From: Euglena gracilis
Lineage: Eukaryota > Euglenida > Euglenophyceae > Euglenales
Assembly (NCBI GenBank): GCA_039621445.1
Contig: CP154957.1
Span: forward strand, 45,253,681-45,317,680
Direction of reading: 5' to 3'
Length of the DNA: 64,000 bases
Within the stretch, counting starts at the first letter, position 1, and each line of letters starts with the position of its first letter. This document shows, in pieces, positions 11,101 through 19,721 of the stretch. The position numbers and the translations under genes were made by a program. The notes beneath the pieces are model-generated. The model saw only the letters and a list, made by a program, of their open reading frames with translations, did not search any database and was not told the origin of the DNA.

Positions 11101-13778
11101 CATATCCTAGGTCGTGGACAAGAGTAGCCAGCTGGGAACGGTGAAGAAGACCCAGGGGGGGGGGGTGGAGCACCAGCAGCAAAGTAAGGCCTTTGCCCCT
11201 AGGAGGGGGGTGCCAGGTTCCAAGTGGGTGTGCTCGTGGGACAGGGTTGCCCCGGGAGGTGCCTCAGGACCTGGAACAAACCCCCCCCCCCCCATGAGTT
11301 TGCTCCCAATTGAATGGACCTATCCAGTGAGTTAGGAACCACACCTGCTGGGGTCGTGGACTAGAGTAACTGGTGCGTCGTCACGGTGAAGGAGACCCCC
11401 CCTAACTGAAGTGGAGTATGTACCTGGCGGGCGCTTGGTGGCCAGCGTCGTAAACAAGGTGAGTCCCGCCTGACTCCGGCCACCTCCGCATACACAGACA
11501 AAAGGGCCAGAGGCTAAAAACAGCGCCAGGCCAGAATAAGGGATAAACGACACCAAACAAACCGCCACAGTACACAGGGGGGGTTGCCTGGTATGGGCAG
11601 GCACATAGCACATGGCACCCACCCCTTAGTTGCACTAAGGCTTCTTGTCTGTTTATGGCCGGCGCTAACTCCGCTTCTGGCCCAGTTTGCTGCGTGGTGA
11701 GTGGCCAGGGACCCCTTACACTCCTCTTTTGTTGCTCCCCCTGGCCGGGTGAGCAACTCTGGTGTAATTCCAGCGCTGTAGGGGCATACCCTCACCTTGT
11801 GTGGTTGGCGTGGTTCCCGTGGGTGGGTCTACACCCTTGCGCCCCAGTGCTGCTCTTGCCTCCTGCCCTCTTTCCACTTTTCTGTGTGGGGGATGCATGG
11901 TGCAGGCACAACGCCATGACTTGAAAAATTCCAATCCCACCCCCCGGAGTTGGTAAAGAGAACCTGCCTGGCCTGACATGGATTGTATCAATTTTCAAAA
12001 TGTCAAGCAGTCGGAAATTGAATTTTCCAATTTTTTTTGTGCTTTTGGTATTGCGTTAAGGGCAACCAAACCTACAACCTGACCAGTTCCAGCTTGCTTG
12101 CTTTTGCTCTGTCGTCTTTTGTTCCTGCTTTTTTTTTTTGAATTGAACTGTGCATGTTTCATCTATGTGTTTATGTTTCTTTTGCCATACACCATAATTG
12201 TGACACAATTCACTGTCTTGCAGAATGAACATTCCACGTCCTGAAGGTTCTAAAAGATTTTCCTGATTGCATAAAATAAATTCTATGCCATCAGGATGAT
12301 CTTCAAGGGTGAATGTTCTTTTCCCCGAGGACCCTTCGTTAAGGACCGCCTCAGGCTAAAAGTGCTGGCCGGAGGCAAGCAAACGAGGTTGAACCATTTT
12401 TTTTGGATAAGTGGATGGTGGTTCAAGGATGCTGGGGAACAATGGTTTGTTGATGTTGATTTTTTTTTTTCGGCGACCCCATGGAGAAAAACCATATCCT
12501 CCCCGTGCTGGAAACAGGGGTTTTTTTTTTTTAGTCCTGGACCCCCCAGGAGGAGGGGGGGTAGGGTGGGTGGGTCCGGCCCAGTCAATCACTTAAGCAC
12601 TGGCCGGCTCCCCCCCCCCCCCCGGGGGGGGGGTGGGTGACTGGTTTTTTCAGAGTGACTGACTGGTTTCTGGCCCGGACCCTCTCCCCCCGGGGGGGGT
12701 CGGCAAAAAACCACTTAATTGACCTGAAGCCAAAGGCGCCGGAATTTTTTTTTTGGCCTTTTTTTCATGTTTTTGGTCAATTTTGTTTTGAATTCCAGAG
12801 TGGCCGACTCCCCCCCCCTGGGGGGTGGTGACTGACTGGTTTCCCGAAAAAAAAAAAGTGACTGACTGGTTTTTCAAACAGTGGAGTGACCCCCCCCCCC
12901 GGGGGTCGGTAAAATTGTATGGTCCGGCCGAGCCCCCCCCCCCCCAGAGGGGGGTAGGATATATTTTTCGGCGCCGAATTTTAAAAAGGTGCCATTTTAG
13001 CATTTTCCGATATTTTATGGCCATGTTCGGGGAAAGTGGGTTGGGTCCCCCAGGGGCGGCCCCCAGGGGGTGGGTGGGGGGGACCCCCCCTCCCCCCGGT
13101 CTTAAAAAAAAACCTGGCTGGAAACCTCTCAGGTCGAAGCTGACCGCGAACTTTCACAATTTTTGGAGGATATGCTGTTGGCGCTTTTGCAATTTTTTTG
13201 GGGAAAACATGCCGAATGATGTCAGCGCATACAAGGCGGTCTTTAACACACAAAATGTCCCGGCATATTCCGTGAAAATGGGTGAAGTAATGAAAATTTC
13301 TCAGGGGGGCAATGCAAATGGACCCCTCAAATGCCATACAAAGAAATGCGAAAATGGCAAAGTTGCAAGGAGCAAATTGACGTGTGTACACCATGCCTGG
13401 AAACTTCCCTAATGGTTGGGGGTTTTGGTTTGCCAGATGTTGGATTCAGGTCTTAGCAACGCTATCTAAATCAGTTTCCCTTCTCCGCAATTTCCTTTGC
13501 TTTCGTTCTGCCATCAAGGCAATAACATCATCGAACCCAGGCAACAGCATCAGATTATGGAGCAAATTCAGCAACAGAGGGCATCTCCAACGCAGCCCTC
13601 TGGGCCCCCAAGACCAAGCCTCTCACTTGTTCTTGCTTGTCTTGACAATCTTGATAGGGCAAATCAGAGGACGGTGGTCGAATCGTTCATGCATACTGCT
13701 GTGCCAAAATTTTTTGTCTTAATTCGGAAGACCCCCTGGGAGGGGGAGGGGGGCTGGACCCCCCCCCCTGGGTCTTGA
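2154..13778 (+). CDS. MINDY (FAM63)-type ubiquitin C-terminal hydrolase, partial, multi-exon
   Basis: MINDY enzymes are cysteine deubiquitinases that prefer K48-linked chains. Exons, chosen by phase: 2154-2214, 2261-2373, 2420-2502, about 4663-4795, 9764-9933, 10375-10479, and 13541 to a stop at 13778. Joined in order they show GLDVNVKF, FDLLNVRLVHGWLVDPQ, LSYNLLVERVI, LTYHGLLKLHEDVREGELC, FRNNHFSTLF (His codon 4768-4770, the expected catalytic His), YQGELFTLVTDVGYI and DGDNVFVDSEF, all MINDY landmarks in the correct order. The 10375 exon gives ADRMLALRLAQQD, resembling the ubiquitin-interacting helix of the family. The last exon is Gln/Pro-rich. Two introns are exactly 46 bp; intron 4796-9763 is 4968 bp because of a mobile element. 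The upstream Cys exon is not seen. The 4663 acceptor and the final exon are the least certain points. Confidence 0.85.
2215..2260 (+). other. 46-bp intron of the MINDY gene
   Basis: It starts GTACGT and ends TTCAG. Removing it joins the K-F-S codons to V-D-F-E-F with the spacing seen in MINDY proteins. A second 46-bp intron, 2374-2419, joins K-V-I to G-A-L-S-Y. These fix the short-intron size class in this genome. Confidence 0.8.
3358..3981. mobile_element. 624-bp MITE with CAGGGCAGAACGGGAA ends (hAT-like)
   Basis: The left end CAGGGCAGAACGGGAA and the right end TTCCCGTTCTGCCCTG are inverted repeats. The flanks 3350-3357 (AGCATCCC) and 3982-3989 (AGCATTCC) match at 7 of 8 positions, as an 8-bp target duplication would. 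An 8-bp duplication and ends beginning C-A-G are typical of hAT transposons. It holds no transposase. The interior (about 3420-3980) recurs, diverged, at about 59575-60111. It lies in the MINDY intron 2503-4662. Confidence 0.8.
4200..4480. repeat. GGGTGGGT / poly-C repeat tract
   Basis: This part of the same MINDY intron is low-complexity DNA with runs of GGGTGGGT and a long C-run at about 4380-4396. Similar stretches occur near 17510-17660 and 32360-32420. No open frame is credible. Confidence 0.5.
5717..5855. repeat. TGTATCACATATGTATCACC tandem array, left of ORF
   Basis: Several degenerate copies of a unit built on TGTATCACATATGTATCACC lie in a row before the open frame of element C. A second set with the same core lies at about 6925-7020 on the other side of the frame. 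The paired placement suggests direct flanking repeats or protein-binding sites belonging to the element. Confidence 0.7.
5950..6660 (+). CDS. Unrecognised acidic/Ser-rich protein carried by element C
   Basis: From an ATG at 5950 the frame encodes about 236 residues; the frame is open from 5872, but 5930-5949 looks like a splice acceptor (pyrimidine tract, then CTGCAG), so the true 5' end may be spliced. Visible features are an acidic N-terminus (EGSYAELRNVEDEGI), a P-P-P-P-E-K-K-L-K patch, a Ser/Glu-rich middle (SSPSASSEESEAQ), a more globular part (SCPWFVELLSQNPVLCRF, then GIFTMEDMARMAI) and a basic tail (SKKKMKNSS). After the TGA the same frame stays open for about 59 codons, also Lys-rich, so the stop may be a mutation or be avoided by splicing. 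I recognise no family. Its position inside the TIRs suggests that it belongs to the element. Confidence 0.5.
   Translation: MEHFSCDNALEGSYAELRNVEDEGIPDSPPGEDSSSESAPPPEKKLKVTLPTLASDMKFSFDEVHKKLRELPSAVLLTRQHRDFLFPIRLGITESSPSASSEESEAQGDLESSAESSSVASVGVEEVLKEMLPLEVVSTRKEENDYSCPWFVELLSQNPVLCRFEGSLWKEGFDSKETFGIFTMEDMARMAIPPGVRHLMDDVKGQLAASSSSVEDFVPSFSQYSLPSKKKMKNSS
6925..7020. repeat. TGTATCACATATGTATCACC array, right of ORF
   Basis: It has the same core as the array at 5717-5855, here followed by ACAGATACGTTGTGATACGT, which is itself partly palindromic. Together the two arrays bracket the open frame of element C. Confidence 0.65.
8370..8635. repeat. Cluster of TGCGCAnnTGCGCA palindromes in element C
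   Basis: At least six copies of a palindrome with core GTGCGCAAATGCGCAC lie in about 260 bp, each flanked by GGT(C/T)GATG on one side and CATCGACC or CACCAACC on the other, in both orientations. Read across, each copy is an extended inverted repeat of about 28-30 bp. The spacing is irregular (about 35-60 bp), unlike a tandem satellite. Confidence 0.8.
8651..8693. repeat. 15-bp perfect hairpin with 13-bp loop
   Basis: Arms GTGTTCCATCGCTAG (8651-8665) and CTAGCGATGGAACAC (8679-8693) are exact reverse complements. The loop repeats TCTAGGTCTAG-type sequence. It lies at the right edge of the palindrome cluster of element C. Confidence 0.85.
10480..13540. other. Repeat-filled intron of the MINDY gene
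   Basis: This holds poly-C/poly-G bounded repeats at about 10740-11040, 11390-11590 and 12530-13115, and otherwise AT-rich spacer. The 12960-13115 segment is related to repeats at about 20816-20995 and, inverted, 37575-37775 (shared pieces: CGGCGCCGAA, T-rich spacer, GTGGGTTGGGTCCC-type block). No exon could be supported between the donor at 10480 and the acceptor at 13540. Confidence 0.5.
11390..11590. repeat. Dispersed repeat family containing GTAAACAAGGTGAGTCCCGC
   Basis: A segment of about 190 bp here is closely matched at about 24115-24300 and more weakly at about 31295-31480. Shared blocks are GTGGAGTATGTRCCTGGCGG, GGTGGCCRGCGTCGTAAACA and ACACAGACAAAAGGGCCAGA, with a G-run at both edges. 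All copies are in the same orientation. In two copies the frame V-E-Y-V-P-G-G-R-L-V-A is open up to a GTGAGT/GTAAGT, but repetition argues against a host exon. Confidence 0.8.
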
Positions 13779-13934
13779 GAAGTGCTCATCAAAAACCATC
13801 TGCATCATATGATTCATGCCATACAGGTTTGGTCAGCGCAGCCACGACTGTTTTGGGCATGCACCGGCCAGCCAACAGTTCAGTCAACCTTTCCATGCAA
13901 TGCTAAAAAAAACAACGATGGAAAACACCTTAAT

Positions 13935-14163
13935 AACCCCCCCCCCCACAATAGAAGCGCGGGGCCGCTACAAGCGCAGGGTAAAAGCGAACCCCTGCTG
14001 CCAGCGGCGGCGGTCTGCTACAAGCGCACCCCCCATTTTGATGGGATTTCTAAAGGAAATCAACAAAAATCGCACAGGTAGGGTCCAAATGGAAGCGCAC
14101 GCCCCGCCGCCAGAGGCGGCAGTCCGCTGTAAGCGCACCCGCTTCTGTTATTGGGGGGTTTAC
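13935..14163. mobile_element. MITE-like element with AATAGAAGCGC / poly-C ends, copy 1
   Basis: The left end (AATAACC followed by a C-run, then AATAGAAGCGCGGGGCCGCT) and the right end (GCGCACCCGCTTCTGTTATT, then a G-run and TTTACC) are imperfect inverted repeats. The core TTTTGATGGGATTTCTAAAG recurs in inverted orientation in the element at 41161-41367. It contains CCGCCGCCAGAGGCGG-type small hairpins. No open frame of interest. Confidence 0.65.
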
Positions 14164-14279
14164 CTCTGCTGCCCTCTCCCCAATGCTTTCTCACAATGAA
14201 GTGGGCGGCTGGATTGACAAGCAAACACACAGCCCTCCCAACCAGAACGTGAAGGTAGGGATCAGGCTGTTTTTTTTTT

Positions 14280-15267
14280 CCATGCCCCTGCAGGATACCC
14301 CCCCCAAAAGTCAAAAATTTTCTTCCAGCGCTTCGCACCGAATTCTTTTTTTTTCAATTTTTTTGACAAAATTATGCCCAAAAGTGTCCAGAATGACATG
14401 TTGGGCCATTTTTTTGGGTATTTTTTTTTGCCCAAAATCGGATACCCGGAGCGCCACTGTTTAGGTGCCCTTATGTCTGCCCTGCACCTGCCCTGACCAT
14501 CGAACCCTGGCAAGGAAAATTACCAGGCTGATAACAAAGTGAATGATGACCCAGTGAATGGCTCTTGTTTGTTGCAAAGCTAAAAAGGTTTCTGATGCCC
14601 AGAATCCAGCAAACCAATAAAACAGCCTGCTGAGGAGGGGCGCCCCGACGTCCCGCAATTGCAGCCGCGGCTCGGTGTGCTGTGCATTGCCCTCCCCCCC
14701 CCCCCCCGCTTCTGTCAGTTCTTTGCATTGTAGGGGGGGGGTCAGCCAAGGGCAAGGTCAGCAAGTGGAGCCCCCAGCATCAGTCTCCTTGCTCTGGTAG
14801 AGGACTGATGTATCTTTTTCGCCTTTGCCTTTCGCTTCAGCATTTACTCAGAAAGCGACTTTTTCTGTGGATGAGGGGAGTTGCCTGGCTTCCTGACAAT
14901 TGCCCTGGCAGCGCAGCGCAGTGTAGTGGAAGTGGCAATGAACTCCACTGCACTCCACTCCCACTGCCACTGCCACCGCACCGCATCGTCACAGTACTGC
15001 CACTGCCCTCCACTTGAATTTCTCTTGTTCTTCCACCTGCACACACAATCACGAGGTGACCCACCGTAAACTGGTGAACCGGACGGGATTCCCCTTTGCC
15101 CATTCCCACTGCAACTGCAACCTGGCGGAAAGTGCCATCGAAGTTGGCAGAGGATCTGTCCGGCTTTGTCCCCCTCCCCCAAACCTCTAACCCTGACACA
15201 ACCCCCTCCCCCCCCGAGCCGCCTGAGCAAAATCAATAAAGCCTCCTCATTTATTGCCCTTGACAGC
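14280..15267. other. Intergenic; no supported gene
   Basis: This holds poly-C/poly-T repeat DNA (about 14280-14460) and then ordinary sequence with a C-run at about 14693-14708 and a CACTGCCACTGCC-like short repeat near 14935-15010. I could not tie any frame to a gene. Confidence 0.35.
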
Positions 15268-15640
15268 GAAGTGCTGCAGATGGAAAGAAATTCAAAGAAA
15301 TGTTTACGCTGAACCAAAATTTCAAGGACAGAAATGATATTTATATTTTCCCCTGGGAAATCAATTTCCCCATCAATACCAAAGTCGTCATCACAACCAT
15401 CATGGATACCCCTTTAGACAGTTGGAACCAAAATTAGTTTTGAGGTTCTCCTCAGTCAAGAAGAAATCTGCAAATAAGAACACCCACAATGAATGGTTGG
15501 GGGGCACCAGCCTGAATGAGCGAAGACCTTCAGTGTGGCAATTGTTTTCACCGCCTCTTCTTCAGGCTATACAAAGGAGGCCCAACAAAAGGTGTGCCTT
15601 TGCACTGCAATTGATCAAATATTGCCCCCTCCGCTTCTGA
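15268..15640 (+). pseudogene. Coding-like segment, possibly a broken or terminal exon
   Basis: After an acceptor-like CTTGACAG the frame reads DGKKFKEMFTLNQNFKD, then RNDIYIFPWEINFPINTK and VVITTIMDTPLDSWNQN before a TAG at about 15436. The amino-acid mix looks like a folded protein, not repeat translation. A different frame (15422-15640) then reads KKKSANKNTHNEWLGGTSLN, also protein-like. Two good segments in different frames fit either a decayed gene or two exons with an unseen short intron. I do not recognise the family. Confidence 0.3.
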
Positions 15641-16021
15641 AGGATGCCGCCATTCTTGAAAGAATGGTCAAAATCTGAGCCCCTGCCATGTGACCCATAC
15701 TGCCTCCCTGTGATACGGATTTTAAAGTTCGCCAAAATATTGTTTTTTCCCCATGGCACTTACACATACACCTTTGAGATAAAATGTGCCACAAAACAAA
15801 CCCGAGCGTAATTCATTCTCTTGTTGGAGGTGTTAGCGTGTTGGTTTTAGGGTTTAAATTGAATTATAATTATAATTATTATTATAATTATTATTTTGGT
15901 CTAAGGTGAGGTTCGGCTCTGTCATGGACTTTGTCAACTCACCTTTACTCATGGCGTGGGTGGGTGGGTGGTTTGGGATGGGTGGCACCAGGTATTTCAA
16001 AGGTCTGGGGGATATTCATTT

Positions 16022-17022
16022 GGCAGCCCGAAACTACTGGGCCCCCCCGGGGAGGGGGGGCCCAGTACTTAATCCGGGGGGGGGGGGTAGTCAGACCCCC
16101 CCCCCCGAAAGAAGATGGACCCCCCGGGGGTAAAGAAGAGGGACCCCCCTTTCCCCTGTCCCGTTCCTCCGCGCCGGGGGTTTCCGTTTCCCCCCCCCCC
16201 CCCCCCCCCGCCCTGTCTGTCCTGTCTGTCCCGTTGGTCTTTTCCCATCTGTCTGTCTGCCCCTCTGCTCTCGCCCTTTGTCCGTCTCCCCCGCGCACCA
16301 CGCATAGCGGGCCGGCCGGTTTTTTTTTTGACGTTGTGTTTTTTTTATTATTTAATTCTGTCAATGTTTTTTTGAAAGAAAAAAAACCAAAAAGAAAAAA
16401 ACGCCCAGTGGGTTTTGCCTGGAAAACCATTTTATTGCCCATTTTTCATTGATTTTTGGCAACTTCTGGGTAATTTTTTTGCCAAAAAATTTCCCTTCCA
16501 CAAAAAAAAAATGAAAAAAAAGTCATAGAATTCGATTTCTGTTGCATTTTAGGATGATTTTTTGGACCATTTTTGGCAGTTTTTGAACTTGGTCGGATTC
16601 AAAGTATGGTCTGGGGTGTTTCATAACGAGTTTTTTCAATGAAATTTTCCTTTTGTTTTTTTGGTGTTTTTTTTTGCTTGTTTTTCTTTAAAAAAAACAC
16701 GTTGTTTTGCAATTTTTTTAAAAAAAAACAAAAAAAATGCCCACTATCGCGCGCACGGCCCCGCGGTTGCCCGTGGTGGGGGTTTTCCCCCCCCCCCCGT
16801 GCGCGCCGCCCAGCGCGCCCCCCCCCCCCGGAAAAGGGCGTGGTGCGACGAACAACGGATCTTCCCGGCCCCCGCGCGCGCGCAGACAGGGGAGGGTAAA
16901 AGAAGGTGGACCGGGGGGGTTAAAGAAGATGGCCCTGAGGGGGTAAAAGAAGATGGACCTCCCCCCCCAGATTAAGTACTGGGCCCCCCCTCCCCAGGGG
17001 GGCCCAGTAGTTTCGGGCTGCC
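16022..17022. mobile_element. 1001-bp TIR element with exact 8-bp target duplication
   Basis: The ends begin GGCAGCCCGAAACTACTGGG and continue as inverted repeats for about 55 bp through C/G-runs to CCCAGTACTTAATC. The flanks are identical 8-mers, ATTCATTT at 16014-16021 and 17023-17030. The interior is T-rich and has no transposase; a diverged piece of it (about 16455-16745) recurs at about 58790-59050 in the astacin region. The 8-bp duplication fits hAT-like transposition, although the ends do not start C-A-G. Confidence 0.9.
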
Positions 17023-17030
17023 ATTCATTT

Positions 17031-19000
17031 TTGCCTTCTTTCCTTCTCTTGCCAAATCAATGGTTCCAAATTATCTGCGGTGTAATTTTTTCTCACTTTC
17101 TTTTGCTCCCTCCAGGCCCCGAAGAAGGGCACAAAGTGCACTGTCATGTGATTCATCTTTTTCGAGTGCAGTCCAGCTTGTATGACTACCCAAAACTGCG
17201 CTTACTCTTTCCGTGTGCATTTTTCCCTAAACCCCATCTCACTGTGCAAAATGACCAGCCGCTGCGCAGAATGCTTTCCATTTGTTACATGGGCATCGTC
17301 GCTGCAGACCTGCTGTCTATTTCAGCATGCTGGGGGCCTCTGAAGCACACGCCACACTGGAGTGGTTGGATCGTGCGCACATATGCGCATGATCGGTCAC
17401 ATCAATCGTACATATATGAGCGTGATTGGGGGGTCAGATGGTGTGCAAGTGCGCTCGAAGTGCAGTTTCCCCACATGCGCAGGTGTACGCGATCGTGCCG
17501 TGTGCCCCCCCCCCCCAGCAGGGAGGGCATGCGTGGGTGGGTTGGTTTTCGAAAAGTGGGTAGGTGGGTTTGGGCCCAGGAAGAATGACCCCCAGGAATC
17601 TATGGTAACCTGCCTTCTGGACTGAGGGATTTTTTTTGGACCTCTGGGGGGTAGGGTGGGTGGATCTGCTGGACCCCACCCCCAGGGACCCCAAGGACTT
17701 TGTCCCCCACTGCAGGCGGGTTTTTGGCGATTTTTGACCTTTTTCGGGTGAAGTGCTGGAAAATATGGACCCCAAAATTGACCCCCAAAAGTGGATCCCC
17801 GCACTCCTCCCCCCAGGGGTTGAGGTGCCCTGGGTGGGTGGGGAGGACCGGTCTGAAAAAATCCCTGCCTGGACCGCAGGGGAGGGTTCTGGACCCCTCT
17901 CCCCCGCTGAGGGTGTCCAGACCAATCCCAAGGGATACCTGGTTCTCCACCCCAAAAGGTCAAGTTGGCCTCTCCGGCGCTGCACCCCGATTTTTTTTTA
18001 TAGATATTTCCATCTTCCCGTTCCCACGTTGGGTGAGGGCGGTCCATAAGGGATGGGACGGGAATATTTTTTTATGGGATCGCCCCTTGAGTACTGCCCT
18101 TTGTCCCAAGGGCCGAACTGGGGCTTGAATGGGGTTGAAAATGAAAAAAAGGAAAGACACATGTTTTTTTTGGACATTTTGGGGATGGGCGATGGTCCAA
18201 GGATACCAGGAACCCTGGCAACCCTGGCTCTTTGTCTTTGCGGCTCCTGTTTGAAACCCCTGCCCCCAGGCACAGCACCAGCGTCTGAAGGGTTGTGCAT
18301 TTTAGGTTTCTGAGGAAAAGGTGTCGTGTATGAAAACATTTTGCACAGGGGGGTGTCCCTGCCTCATTGCCCATCCCCCTGGTCCAGCGGCCCCCAAACA
18401 ACCCACTCTAAATAACCCCGGAGGGAGGGCTTCCACAGGTGTTAAGTGAATCTCGAAAGTTGCCGAGGAGGGGTCCCCACAGGCACACCTTTGCAACCGC
18501 CTCACAATGCTGAACCTAAACAGGGTGGAGGTGTCTTTCAAAAACCGCATGGCATATCCAGAGGATACCTTTGTCACCCCTGCCAGAGGTCCCATTTTGA
18601 TTTCGCTGTCAACCTTGTGTGCCTCTGAAACCCGAGCAGTGCTCTCCACCTGGGTCTCCCGGATACCGCAAGCCATCTGCCTGCCACACAGCCACATCAT
18701 TAGAAGGCACCGCCCTTGCGCCCACCGCTGCAGCACCACTACTGATCCCCCTACGGCACACAGAGACCCACAATCGCACGACCGAACATTCGCCCAACCC
18801 CAGCACAGAAGGCCTCTTATCTGGGCCGATGTCTGGGCCGCCGGGAGCCACTGGTGGGTCAGTGGCAGAGACCCCCCCATGGCAGCGTTGGTCATCTTAG
18901 TGTCGCTGCTTGTGATGGGGACCACAGCACCAAGGGACAAGCCATCCTGTAGGAGGCAGATTGTGCACATGTGCGCACGACCTGACGCATCCAGCGTGCG
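17031..19000. other. Intergenic; repeats, no firm gene
   Basis: 17500-18060 is repeat-like with C/G-runs. 18440-19000 has long open frames on both strands, but neither shows a domain and no splice-supported model emerged. It may contain the promoter side of the 4E-BP gene, which starts at 19722. Confidence 0.35.
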
Positions 19001-19007
19001 TGTAGGC

Positions 19008-19440
19008 CAGGCATTTGCTTAAGGGATTGCAGTACCCCCCCTGGGGCTGGACTGGGGGCTGGACTGCAGCTAGTCCAAATTTGGCTAGTGGGATTTCTAG
19101 CAGACCCAGGGCTAGCTAGTGGAAAATTTTTTCCCAGTGACCGGCGCAAAGCGCCGAAAATTTTTTTTGGGACCCCCCCAAAATGGCCAAAAATGCCCGT
19201 TTTCGACCATTTTTGGAAATTTTTGGAACAAAATCAGCCAAAAACCTGTTAAAAACCTCATTTTTCCTCCGGCGCGCAGCGCTGAGGGAAATTTTTTTCC
19301 CAGTCCTGGGGACCCCCGGACCCCCCCCCCCCCCGGGGGGGGGGAGGGGGGGTTCTAGCTACAGTCCATTTTTTCCAGTGTCTAGCCGATTGGCTAGCCA
19401 GTCCCCCCCCCCCCCCCCGGGGTCCTTAAGCAAATGCCTG
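19008..19440. mobile_element. hAT-like MITE (433 bp) with exact 8-bp target duplication
   Basis: The ends CAGGCATTTGCTTAAGG and CCTTAAGCAAATGCCTG are perfect inverted repeats. The flanks GTGTAGGC (19000-19007) and GTGTAGGC (19441-19448) are identical. Ends starting CAG and an 8-bp duplication are hAT hallmarks. The interior has GCTAGTCCAAATTTGGCTAG-like inner repeats and C/G-runs and lacks an open frame of note. Related copies are 39617-39980 and a left-truncated one ending at 24689. Confidence 0.92.
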
Positions 19441-19721
19441 GTGTAGGCGTGCGACTGGGGTGTCAGATCGTGCGCACATCGCACAAGGGTTGTGCCCCCA
19501 CATGTGCAGGTGCACGCAGTCCTGCAATTTGCACATGTGGTTCTGGGCTCGGGTTTCGGGTGCCAGCTGCCACGTTTGTACGTGCCAGTTTGTATGTGCC
19601 AGCTGCCAGTTAAGTGCGTTTCAATTTCCTCAAGCCCAACCCGATAGTTTTGGGATCAGGAAAGCCTTCCCTTGCCTTCCCCCCTCGTCATCCAAAGCTT
19701 TTTTCTCCTCTGCTGGTCGAA

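Noticed and set aside
18302-18970. Minus-strand 222-codon ORF
   Set aside because: No recognisable domain, and the plus strand over the same bases is equally open; no evidence for either.
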